A stretch of DNA of 14,870 nt, taken from assembly GCA_033764445.1 (NCBI GenBank), contig JANRIZ010000021.1, positions 1 through 14,870 of the forward strand, written 5' to 3'. Origin of the DNA: JANRIZ01 sp033764445. Its GTDB lineage: Bacteria > Verrucomicrobiota > Verrucomicrobiia > JAWXBN01. Below are positions 1 to 7,379 of this stretch, one piece after another; position 1 is the first letter of the stretch, and each line of letters starts with the position of its first letter. The translations under genes were made by a program, and so were the position numbers. The notes under the pieces are model-generated. The model saw only the letters and a program-made list of their open reading frames with translations, was not told the DNA's origin and did not search any database.

Positions 1-1014
1 ATCGAAAAATACACCCTCTCCAACCGGAGGGGAGCGCGGGTAGGCATCATGACGCTGGGCGGAATTGTCACGGAACTTCATCTCCCGACGGGGAATGACG
101 GCAAAACCATCGATGTGGTTCTGGGATTTGACTCCCTCGAAAAATATGTCGCAGGTCATCCGTTTTTTGGGTCGATCATCGGGCGCGTCGCGGGACGCAT
201 GACCGGCGACCGCTTCACTCTCGACGGCATCACCCACAAGGTCACACCCAATGACCCTCCCAATCACCTGCACGGGGGGCCTGGCGGATTTGACAAGCGG
301 GTTTGGCATGCCGAGCCCCTGACGGATGCAAATGGTGTTTCATCATTAAATCTTTCCTACCTCACCCCGGAGGGTGAAGAAGGGTATCCGGGCGAGGTCT
401 CTGCCAGGGTGACTTATACGCTTACGGAAAACAACGGATTGATCGTCGATCAGAAGGCTACGACGACAGAGGCTACCCCTTTGAGCATGACCCACCATTC
501 CTATTTCAATCTTGCCGGAGCGGGCAATGGCTCGGTGGAAAATCACACGCTGCAAATTGAGGCGGACTCCTTTATGCCGACGGATGAGGTGATGACCCTT
601 TCCGGAGTGCCCGCCCCTGTCAGGGGTCAGCCCAATGACCTCACATCCCCCCAACGTCTGGGGGATGTCTTCCCACACCTCTGGAAGCAACATGGTGACC
701 TGTACAAAATCAGACGGTCATCATCCCACGATCTGGAATTTGTCGCCCGTGTCACAAGCCCGGAGTCCGGTCTCACCATGGAGGTCTTCACGACAGACCG
801 CTGGATCCAGCTCTACTCAGGCGTCAGTCTGGATGGAAGCCTCATCGGCAAACAGGGCAAACCCTACTCCCGTTACGGCGCATTTTGCCTCGAATGCGAA
901 GGATACCCCGACGGCGCCAATCGTCCCGACATCGACGGCATCATTCTGCGGCCCGGTCAGACCTACGAGGAAACAACCGTCTACCGTTTCGGCACGATTG
1001 ATAGCCGATTTTGA
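1..1014 (+). CDS. galM: Aldose 1-epimerase (mutarotase), 5'-partial
   Basis: This enzyme interconverts the alpha and beta anomers of free aldoses in the cytoplasm. The frame is open from base 1 and the residues before the first ATG (49) already match the family start (Y-T-L-S-N...G), so the true start lies left of the window. Visible family motifs are GFDSLEKY, the substrate-binding NHLHGG near nt 262-279, the HHSYFNLAG block with the catalytic His at 496-498, and LECEGYPDGAN with the general-base Glu at 892-894. The C-terminus (IILRPG, then Y-E-E-T-T-V-Y-R-F) is complete, so about 337 residues are seen, close to family length. It converges on the minus-strand operon and would supply the correct anomer to its sugar dehydrogenase. 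Family assignment is firm; which sugar it acts on is unknown. A diverged copy of its last 18 codons lies at 13911. Confidence 0.93.
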   Translation: MEKYTLSNRRGARVGIMTLGGIVTELHLPTGNDGKTIDVVLGFDSLEKYVAGHPFFGSIIGRVAGRMTGDRFTLDGITHKVTPNDPPNHLHGGPGGFDKRVWHAEPLTDANGVSSLNLSYLTPEGEEGYPGEVSARVTYTLTENNGLIVDQKATTTEATPLSMTHHSYFNLAGAGNGSVENHTLQIEADSFMPTDEVMTLSGVPAPVRGQPNDLTSPQRLGDVFPHLWKQHGDLYKIRRSSSHDLEFVARVTSPESGLTMEVFTTDRWIQLYSGVSLDGSLIGKQGKPYSRYGAFCLECEGYPDGANRPDIDGIILRPGQTYEETTVYRFGTIDSRF

Positions 1015-1034
1015 ATTCCGCGGGAAACATGACA

Positions 1035-1235
1035 AATCAGATCCAGACGGATTTCCCCCGGAACAGCCCCGTCAATCCTATCGAATCCAGACGCGAACAG
1101 TTCGGGAACAGGGGCCTCGACCCCGCGATCCATGTCTCCTCCCCGCGCCAGCCATGGGCCCAGCACCGTGTGGGCGGAAGTCCCGTGTTCGACTCCGCAC
1201 ACCTGCCAGTTCTCCTTGATTTGAATCCTGTTCAT
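1035..1235 (-). pseudogene. N-terminal stump of a GH2 beta-mannosidase-like glycosidase
   Basis: An ATG at 1235 opens a frame 12 bases after the SDR stop codon, in the same direction, so it sits where a seventh operon gene would be. Its protein begins MNRIQIKENWQVCGVEHG and later reads AVPGEIRLDLI. This matches the usual start of family 2 glycosidases of the beta-mannosidase type (hydrophobic-basic start, 'xxWxxxG', then 'VPGxxxxDL'). Resemblance ends at about residue 67 (nt 1035). The following residues (CHVSRGIQ...) do not continue the family, and the frame then runs antisense into the epimerase gene. A normal GH2 of this type has over 800 residues, so only the first few percent of the sugar-binding domain remains. 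I read it as a truncated gene whose body was deleted or replaced. It could instead be an unrelated short ORF with chance similarity, but the position and spacing favour the stump. Confidence 0.55.
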
Positions 1236-1247
1236 CAGTGCGCTCTG

Positions 1248-2066
1248 TTACTTTCCAGGCGTTTCGGGCTGCATGGTCCCCATGACATCCAGGTTGGCCT
1301 TGAAAGCCGTGTAACCGCAATCAACCGGGAACACGCCTCCGGTGACCGCGGCTGATTCGTCACTGGCGAGGAACACGGCGAAAGGAACAATTTTTTCGGG
1401 TGACGGCACGGGCAGCAAGTGCAGGACCTCCATGGTCTGCCGGGCTCCGGGTTTTTCCAACCACTCCTTCTGAGGTTCCGTCGCCACAAATCCGGGACAC
1501 AGGGCGTTGACCCGCACGCCGTCCCGCGCCATCCCGGCGGCGAAGGATCGGGTCAGACTCACGACTCCCCCTTTGGCGGCGGTGTACGCATCCAACCCCG
1601 CGCATCCGACCAGGGCGTCCACGGTGGCGGTCAGGACCATGGACCCGGATTTCTGGGAAATCATCTGCTGGCCCACATACTTGCAGCACAGGAAAGTGCC
1701 GCGCAGCACCAGATTCATCATGCGATCCCAGGTTTCCTCCGGCAGTTCGGTCAGGCGCCGGTCCTGCTGATTGACAAACCGGGCGTCCACGGCGTTGTGG
1801 TACAGCGCGTCAATGCGCCCGAATCGGGACGTCGTTTCCCGGACAAGTGCCTGGACACTTTCGGACTCGCGCACATCCAGCGGGAGAAAGCAGGCCTGTC
1901 CACCGGATTTGCCGATCGAATCAGCCACCGCGCGGCCCGCCGCCTCATTGATTTCCGCAACCACCACCACGGCCCCCTCGGCGGCCATCATCACGGACCC
2001 GGCTCGCCCGAGACCGGACCCGCCTCCGGTCACAATCACCACCTTGTTTTTGAGTCGGTCAGTCAT
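1248..2066 (-). CDS. SDR-family NAD(P)-dependent oxidoreductase
   Basis: A classical short-chain dehydrogenase of 272 residues, likely oxidising a sugar or sugar-derived alcohol in the cytoplasm. The nucleotide-binding motif is TGGGSGLG (residues 13-20). Glu38 at the end of the second strand suggests NAD rather than NADP. Asn118, Tyr161 and Lys165 (Y-T-A-A-K) of the catalytic tetrad are present, as is the 'PGFVAT' segment after the active site. Two positions are unusual: the Ser 13 residues before Tyr161 is Thr148, and the usual NNAG motif reads HNAV (90-93). It is the last intact gene of the minus-strand operon, 15 bases after the phosphodiesterase stop. Beside a lactonase and an acid-sugar dehydratase, the simplest role is aldose-to-lactone oxidation (for example fucose-type), but a keto-intermediate dehydrogenase is equally possible. 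Confidence 0.9.
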   Translation of the reverse strand: MTDRLKNKVVIVTGGGSGLGRAGSVMMAAEGAVVVVAEINEAAGRAVADSIGKSGGQACFLPLDVRESESVQALVRETTSRFGRIDALYHNAVDARFVNQQDRRLTELPEETWDRMMNLVLRGTFLCCKYVGQQMISQKSGSMVLTATVDALVGCAGLDAYTAAKGGVVSLTRSFAAGMARDGVRVNALCPGFVATEPQKEWLEKPGARQTMEVLHLLPVPSPEKIVPFAVFLASDESAAVTGGVFPVDCGYTAFKANLDVMGTMQPETPGK

Positions 2067-2081
2067 AAATCCAATCCTGGA

Positions 2082-3986
2082 TTACGGTTTGAGCCAGTCG
2101 TATCGCACGGCTCCCTGCTGATGTCTCAACGGGGCTTCTCCGGCAATATGCAGAAGAGTGGGAACGATGTCGCACACGCCGACATCGCGGGTTGTGCCTC
2201 GTGCCTCAATGCCGCAACCGGCCGCATAAAAAATTCCCAGCTCGCTGCCGCGACCAAAACAGGTTGTGGGTCGGCAGCTGCCATGGTCGCCCAGATACGG
2301 GCCTTCCGTCGGGGTCAGCACCTCCCGGCCCGCCACATCGGTGGAACGGAAAAACGTGTAGCCCGGGGCGGAAAAATACCGGATGTCCCCATCCGCAGGA
2401 TGTCCCAAGCCGTACCAAGCCCCATCCTTGGCGGGTTCAAAAACATCGGTCATGACATGGGCCCCGGTCTCAGGGTCCTTCCAGTCGCGCAACAGACGGA
2501 TCAACTCCGCGATCAATCCATCCCGCTCCGGTCCGGGACTGACGATGCCCTGCGGGTCGCGGCCCCGGGTATTGATATTCAGGCAAAGATAGGCCGAGAC
2601 ATAGGCCCGCGTGCGGCTCCAGTCGATGGTCACCTTTCCGGCGGCATCCTCTGCAAAATGGATGTAACCGTGCTGGGCCAGAAAGCGGTTGACCCAGACG
2701 GATTTCCGGCTGGCCATCAGTCCGTGATCGGAAACGACCACCAGGGTTGTGTCCTCGCGCAATCCCTCTAGGACAATGCCCACCATTTCATCGGCCACTT
2801 GCAAAAGCCGCGTGTGCAGTGCCTCAAACGGCGGAGCTTCCGCCGGGTGATACAAGTCTGAGACCGGATCAATTCTCTGGAGAAAAAAGTGGTAAAACTT
2901 GTCAAACGCATGCCACTTGGTGAGAACCGCCTTGAACCCATGGTCATTGGCAAGCCTGACAGCCGCCCGGGCCTGCCAGAGGCCCTGAAGTCGGAATTCA
3001 TCAATGAATCCATCCTCGTCGATCCACCCCATCAGCAGCCGGGAAATGGGCAGATTGTCGGAATACGGACCCAGTTCCTCCGAAAGTTTGGAGGTCAGTT
3101 CGTCCTCCGAGGAAAAATGATCCGCCGGATACACCGGGCTGACGTACACCTGGATTTCACCCCGCTCAAGATCGGCATAAACCAGACGCATCCGGGTCAG
3201 TCCCCGGCAGGTCCCGCCGGTCAGCGGAGCGGTCTGCCATTTTTGAAGCGCGGCGGTGTCACGCGTAAATGCGCATTCAATCCAGGGGCTCCACTCGCGC
3301 AGTCCCATCGCATACACGTGCCCCCCGACCCGGATCTCCGCTTGGGGCGCATGTCCCGAACGGGTGATCGTGAGTGTGACCGGATGCTGTCCCGAATACG
3401 GGGTGTTGCAGGCCGTGATGTGAGTGGTCAGTTCCATCCGGGTCCGGGAGGACTGGGTGGGAGTGATCGTTTCGTGTTCCTTCCAGTTGTACGGCCCGAC
3501 CGGATTGAGCGTGCCTGTGACCAGCAACCGGGAGGGGGCCACACTGTAGGGAAGCGAATATTCCTCAGGGTATCCATGATCGCCGATGGCCAGATGTCCG
3601 GGCCAGGTCTGCGGAAGAGCCCCGACGAAGGAGACGGTTGCCGCCCGATACCCGCGCTGGGCGTAGGCATCCCAGACAAATTCGGCCTGATGATTGACGT
3701 CCTTGCCAAAAACATCGTGTGCCTCATCGAGCGGGGTCCCGGGCGTGTGAACGGCAAAATCCGAAATCCCGGTGACCGACGGCGGGGCGCCGGTGGCGAT
3801 GGAAGTCCAATTGACCGAGGTCACCGAAGAGGGAACCGGCAGACTTCGTCCGTGAACCCCCCGTTCGGCCAGCTGTTTGAAGTTGGGCAATAATCCACGG
3901 CGTGTGGCCTCCTGGATGATTCCCGGACAGGCTCCGTCGAGTCCCAACATGATGAATTTGTTCTGGGTCGGCTTCATAGGATGCAT
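2082..3986 (-). CDS. AlkP-superfamily type I phosphodiesterase/nucleotide pyrophosphatase-like protein
   Basis: Alkaline phosphatase superfamily hydrolase of about 634 residues that should cleave a phosphoester, phosphodiester or phosphonate using two divalent metals. The first metal Asp is in MLGLDGA (Asp17) and the nucleophile is probably Thr56 in SSVTSVNWTSIATG. Later metal ligands are seen in WHAFDKFYHFF, VVVSDHGLM and LGDHGS. The nucleophile position carries no Cys/Ser-x-P-S-R signature, so it is not a sulfatase. There is no signal peptide; it is presumably cytoplasmic. The frame is open from a TTG at 4031 overlapping the previous stop, but I prefer ATG 3986 because homology begins just after it and ATG is the commoner start; ATG 3977 is an alternative. 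It is translated fifth in the operon. Its substrate is unknown; a phosphorylated or phosphodiester-linked sugar would fit the neighbours. Confidence 0.85.
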   Translation of the reverse strand: MHPMKPTQNKFIMLGLDGACPGIIQEATRRGLLPNFKQLAERGVHGRSLPVPSSVTSVNWTSIATGAPPSVTGISDFAVHTPGTPLDEAHDVFGKDVNHQAEFVWDAYAQRGYRAATVSFVGALPQTWPGHLAIGDHGYPEEYSLPYSVAPSRLLVTGTLNPVGPYNWKEHETITPTQSSRTRMELTTHITACNTPYSGQHPVTLTITRSGHAPQAEIRVGGHVYAMGLREWSPWIECAFTRDTAALQKWQTAPLTGGTCRGLTRMRLVYADLERGEIQVYVSPVYPADHFSSEDELTSKLSEELGPYSDNLPISRLLMGWIDEDGFIDEFRLQGLWQARAAVRLANDHGFKAVLTKWHAFDKFYHFFLQRIDPVSDLYHPAEAPPFEALHTRLLQVADEMVGIVLEGLREDTTLVVVSDHGLMASRKSVWVNRFLAQHGYIHFAEDAAGKVTIDWSRTRAYVSAYLCLNINTRGRDPQGIVSPGPERDGLIAELIRLLRDWKDPETGAHVMTDVFEPAKDGAWYGLGHPADGDIRYFSAPGYTFFRSTDVAGREVLTPTEGPYLGDHGSCRPTTCFGRGSELGIFYAAGCGIEARGTTRDVGVCDIVPTLLHIAGEAPLRHQQGAVRYDWLKP

Positions 3987-4027
3987 TGATTTTTTCAACC
4001 CTGTTTGTTCTGGCGAGCCCCCCTGAC

Positions 4028-5185
4028 TCAAGCCTGACGCCCCAGTATCGAGGGATCGTAAGGGAGAAACTGGCCGTGCTTTTGGTAGGCTTCATGGTAG
4101 CGGGCGATTTTGTCCTCATCAACCTCAATACCCAGTCCGGAACCGGCGGGCACTCCCCATGTCGGTTGATCCATGATCGGAACGGGGGCTTTCAACAGGT
4201 CGTCCTGCATGACATGGGCCGTCTGCTGCTGGCCCTCCACAAGATTGGGCAGCGTCAGCAGCAGATGCTGGGCGGCGGTGGCGGCGATGCCGAATTCGCC
4301 ATGGGTGTGTTTGCAGATTCTCAACCCTTCACAGTGCGCCGTGAGGGCGAGCTGCCGGAAAAGAGCCATCGTCCCCACCCAGTAGGGGCTGAAACAGAAG
4401 ACATCGGCCGTACGCGCAGTGATCTGACGGTAGGCGTCGTCGACCGACCACAGGCCCTCATTGGCACTGAGCGCCACGGGGACGCGGGCCCGGACCTCCT
4501 GCATGTTGGTGACCGGGTCTTGTGAAACTGGTTGCTCCACAAAATCGAGGGAGTAACGGTCCAGCGCCGTTATATTGCGGATGGCCTCGGCAACGGTCCA
4601 GGCACCATTCGCATCGACCCGGATTTTGACCCCCGGGCCGCCGGCCTCGCGGATGGCGGCCACCATTTCGAGTTCCGCCTCAATCCCGATCCCCACCTTG
4701 AGGTACAAGACCCGGAATCCCCGCGCCACGGCTTCGCGGGTCTGGCGGGCCACCTCCGCCGGAGTCCCGCGCGAAAGATAATAAAAATAATCCACCGACT
4801 CGCGCACCCTGCCCCCAAAAAGATTGTACAGCGGCTGGCCGGACTCCTTTCCGCACAGGTCCCACAGGGCCATGTCGATTCCGGCAAAGGCAAAGGCACC
4901 GGTCTGACGCCGGAAAAGCCACAGTCCGTGACGCCACAAGTCCTGACGGATGGCTTCGCTCTCCCAGGGGCTGCGCCCCAGAACGAAGGGTCTCATGGCT
5001 TTGAGGGCCTCGTGAATGCTCTCGAGATTGGCTCCGCTGCAACTCTCCCCCCACCCCACACATCCGTCGTCCGTCTCGGCGCGGACAAGGATATCACTGA
5101 CTCCGTCCCGGTTGACCTGCGAGCTTTCCTCGCGGTGGGTGTACGGGATGCTCAACGGAATAAAATCCAAACGGGTGATTTTCAT
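4028..5185 (-). CDS. Mandelate racemase/muconate lactonizing (enolase superfamily) enzyme, likely sugar-acid dehydratase
   Basis: A 385-residue enolase-superfamily protein with the N-terminal capping domain (about 1-120) and the barrel domain. The three metal ligands are Asp191 (RVDANG), Glu217 (FVEQP) and Glu243 (SANEG). Lys163 (Y-L-K-V-G) sits at the catalytic second-strand position. The first Lys of the usual KxK pair is Tyr161. The barrel end reads ICKHTHGE (290-297), offering Lys and His candidates for the opposite acid/base. Such enzymes abstract the proton next to a carboxylate, most often dehydrating aldonic acids to 2-keto-3-deoxy acids; related ones racemise or cycloisomerise. It starts four bases after the SMP-30 lactonase, which would make its aldonate substrate. 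Fuconate, galactonate or a modified relative are all possible; the sequence alone does not decide. Confidence 0.88.
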   Translation of the reverse strand: MKITRLDFIPLSIPYTHREESSQVNRDGVSDILVRAETDDGCVGWGESCSGANLESIHEALKAMRPFVLGRSPWESEAIRQDLWRHGLWLFRRQTGAFAFAGIDMALWDLCGKESGQPLYNLFGGRVRESVDYFYYLSRGTPAEVARQTREAVARGFRVLYLKVGIGIEAELEMVAAIREAGGPGVKIRVDANGAWTVAEAIRNITALDRYSLDFVEQPVSQDPVTNMQEVRARVPVALSANEGLWSVDDAYRQITARTADVFCFSPYWVGTMALFRQLALTAHCEGLRICKHTHGEFGIAATAAQHLLLTLPNLVEGQQQTAHVMQDDLLKAPVPIMDQPTWGVPAGSGLGIEVDEDKIARYHEAYQKHGQFLPYDPSILGRQA

Positions 5186-5189
5186 GATT

Positions 5190-6086
5190 TTAGATTCTTA
5201 TTCCGGCCCTGTTCTCCACACGCCCGGCAGGACCGGGGCGGAGTCGGTACAGACATCCGCCGATGGTGCCAGAGGCCGGATCGTATCCGGGGGGCATGAT
5301 GGGCATGGGCTCGGGTTGTCCGGCGCTGGTCACAAATAGATCCTTCAAATCCGTACCCCCGAACATCACAGAGGAAATCTGCTTGGCCGGAAGGGAAATC
5401 CGCCGGTCCTCACGTCCGTCCGGCGCGTAACGGACCACACAGCTTCCGTACCACTGGGCCGACCAGACATATCCCTCCGCATCCACGGTCAGTCCGTCCG
5501 GCAGTCCGTCCGTCGCGGGCGCCTGTACAAAGACCCTGCGGTTGGCCACGGCTCCGCGCTCCAGATCATAATCGTAGGCGTAGATGGTCCGCGCGGCGGA
5601 ATCAGCAAAATACAGTGTCCGGTTGTCGGGCGAAAATCCCAGTCCGTTGGAAAGATGAAATCCCTCGTCTAGGATTGTCACGCGCCCGGTGGGATCGACG
5701 GAAAACAGTTTTCCCAGGGGATAGTTCCCGGAGGGATCGTAAAAATAGGATCCGCCCAGCACCCGGCCCCGGGCGTCGGCGATACAGTCGTTCATCTGGC
5801 ATTTGGCCCCGTCGACTTCCGACGCAATGAGTCGGGTCTGTTGCGCTCCGTCCCAGAGCCAGATTCCCTCCGCGTTGGTCACGACAAATCCGCCGGGGGC
5901 ATTGAACGCCAGGCCATTGATGCCCAACCCCTCCCGGAGGGTATCGACCCGGTTCCCCTCGGGGTGGTAACGGCGAAATTTGAGTCCGACACAATCCGAC
6001 CAATAGAGACAGCCGCCGGAGGCATCCCACAGCGGGGCCTCGCCGCACAGGTCGTTTTCACTGGCAATGATGGCGTGTTGGCTCAT
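5190..6086 (-). CDS. SMP-30/gluconolactonase family lactonase
   Basis: A 298-residue six-bladed propeller protein of the SMP-30/gluconolactonase/LRE family, expected to hydrolyse a sugar lactone to its aldonic acid with one divalent metal. All four positions of the family metal site are visible: Glu16 in CGEAPLWD, Asn99 with Asp100 in QMNDC, Asn147 in HLSNGLGFSPD, and Asp197 in GLPDGLTVD. Length is normal for the family and there is no signal peptide. It starts 22 bases after the Rieske gene and ends four bases before the enolase-superfamily gene, so the two are probably co-translated. With the downstream dehydratase and SDR it completes the classic oxidative sugar route (dehydrogenase, lactonase, dehydratase). 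The family also includes non-sugar esterases, so the substrate remains inferred. Confidence 0.9.
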   Translation of the reverse strand: MSQHAIIASENDLCGEAPLWDASGGCLYWSDCVGLKFRRYHPEGNRVDTLREGLGINGLAFNAPGGFVVTNAEGIWLWDGAQQTRLIASEVDGAKCQMNDCIADARGRVLGGSYFYDPSGNYPLGKLFSVDPTGRVTILDEGFHLSNGLGFSPDNRTLYFADSAARTIYAYDYDLERGAVANRRVFVQAPATDGLPDGLTVDAEGYVWSAQWYGSCVVRYAPDGREDRRISLPAKQISSVMFGGTDLKDLFVTSAGQPEPMPIMPPGYDPASGTIGGCLYRLRPGPAGRVENRAGIRI

Positions 6087-6108
6087 GCAGACCGGAACAT
6101 GCGGGCCG

Positions 6109-7341
6109 TTAAATTTTTCCGGAAAGTTTGTCGAGGTACCACCTCACAAAACGCTCCGTTTCGGATTCGATCGGTGCGTAGGGACCGGGGGTGTAACGGC
6201 TGGAGGACACACCTGCCTGGTTGAGTTCGCACACGTGAAAATCCTGGGTGATGGTGCGGGTCCACAGGGCCGTGACCCGCTCGAGGGTGTAGTCCTTCCC
6301 CTCCACGGCATCCTTGTGGACATGCCACGAGAGAACCGCCCGGGTGCGTCCCGCCGAGAGGGGGGTCAGCTGCAGGGTGATGAAATAATCGTTGCTTGCC
6401 TCAAACCAGAACCCGGGAAACACGAGCATGCCCAGGGCCCCGACCTCGCGGCCCGGCAACCGCCCCATGACCGGGGCGACGGGCTGACCGTCAAGACTCT
6501 GACTGACAAATCCCGGACGGAACGGATAGCGGGAGGCGTGCAGGGCGGTCTCACCAAAAAGGTTGTCCACCGTGGTTTTCAGCCCCATCTCCGCCCAGCG
6601 TTTGTTGCTGGCGGCGTACACCTCCTGGTCGAGGGCGGCCAGATGCGAGGAGTCCGTGGCGGCCGCGCCGAGCATCACACTGCAATATTCCGGGTGTGTG
6701 GGACCGCAGTGGTAACATTCCCGGAAATTTTCCGCCAGGATCTTCCAGTTGACGGCCAGGTCAAAGGACTTTGTCTCGCAGATCCGGGCCTCCGCCAGCC
6801 CGTGCGGAGCTGCATGGGACCCCAGGGCCTCCCGGATGGGGTCAAAGGAGGGGGGCTCCTCCGCCAGACACACAAAAACAAGTCCCTCGACTTCACGCAC
6901 ATGCGCCCGGGGCAGATTGCGGGTGGACCTGTCAAAATCCACCGGCATGTGCCGGGCGGCCACCAGCGTGCCGCAAGTGTCAAAAACCCAGTTGTGGTAC
7001 GGACAAACCAGCTTTTTGACGTGGCCGGACTCCGCCTCGCACAGATGGGACCCGCGGTGGGTGCACACGTTGAAGAGGGCCTGGAGCTGCCCGGTCTGGT
7101 CCCGGATGATCACCAGGGATTCCCCGCCGATTTTGAAGAGAAAATAATCCCCCGGTTGCGCCGCACGGCTGACGTGTCCGGCATAGAGCCAGGAGCGCAT
7201 CCAGATTTGCCGCAGGTCCGCCTCAAACACCGATTCGTCTGTGTAAAAGGGCTGTTCAAGGCTCCAGTTTTCCCTGCGGCGCGCGATCAGGGACTCCAGG
7301 AATTCAGGGGCGGCGGGTGAGCGGGTCATGGAGGGGATCAT
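6109..7341 (-). CDS. Rieske non-heme iron oxygenase, large subunit (GbcA/CntA-like)
   Basis: A 410-residue oxygenase alpha subunit. The Rieske [2Fe-2S] site is complete: Cys93-x-His95 and Cys113-x2-His116. The mononuclear iron site is also complete: His211 and His216 in NFRECYHCGPTHP and Asp367 in TITQDFHVCE. Glu208 sits at the bridging position, which in carnitine monooxygenase CntA is Glu rather than Asp. The C-terminal block (QAGVSSSRYTPGPYAPIESE) resembles the glycine betaine, carnitine and stachydrine oxygenase branch, whose members remove N-methyl groups or cleave C-N bonds. The frame is open from TTG 7383, overlapping the GH4 stop, but I choose ATG 7341 because AAGGAG lies 11 bases upstream of it; ATG 7329 is a near alternative. 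No ferredoxin or reductase partner is in the window. Its place inside a sugar operon is unusual; O- or N-demethylation or hydroxylation of a sugar or aglycone is inference. Confidence 0.92.
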   Translation of the reverse strand: MIPSMTRSPAAPEFLESLIARRRENWSLEQPFYTDESVFEADLRQIWMRSWLYAGHVSRAAQPGDYFLFKIGGESLVIIRDQTGQLQALFNVCTHRGSHLCEAESGHVKKLVCPYHNWVFDTCGTLVAARHMPVDFDRSTRNLPRAHVREVEGLVFVCLAEEPPSFDPIREALGSHAAPHGLAEARICETKSFDLAVNWKILAENFRECYHCGPTHPEYCSVMLGAAATDSSHLAALDQEVYAASNKRWAEMGLKTTVDNLFGETALHASRYPFRPGFVSQSLDGQPVAPVMGRLPGREVGALGMLVFPGFWFEASNDYFITLQLTPLSAGRTRAVLSWHVHKDAVEGKDYTLERVTALWTRTITQDFHVCELNQAGVSSSRYTPGPYAPIESETERFVRWYLDKLSGKI

Positions 7342-7379
7342 AAGCTTGTCGTCTCCTTGTTTCCAGAGCGGAGTTTGTT

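Noticed and set aside
981..1034. Continuation of the GH2 stump frame into the epimerase gene
   Set aside because: The residues after about position 67 do not resemble GH2, and the DNA there is better explained as the end of the epimerase gene and its short flank.
1419..2771. A 450-codon open frame on the plus strand
   Set aside because: It lies antisense to the SDR and phosphodiesterase genes, has no recognisable domain and reflects the codon bias of GC-rich genes. The same applies to the long antisense frames at 2889-3893, 6067-7320, 7968-8945, 10761-12314 and 11741-13036.
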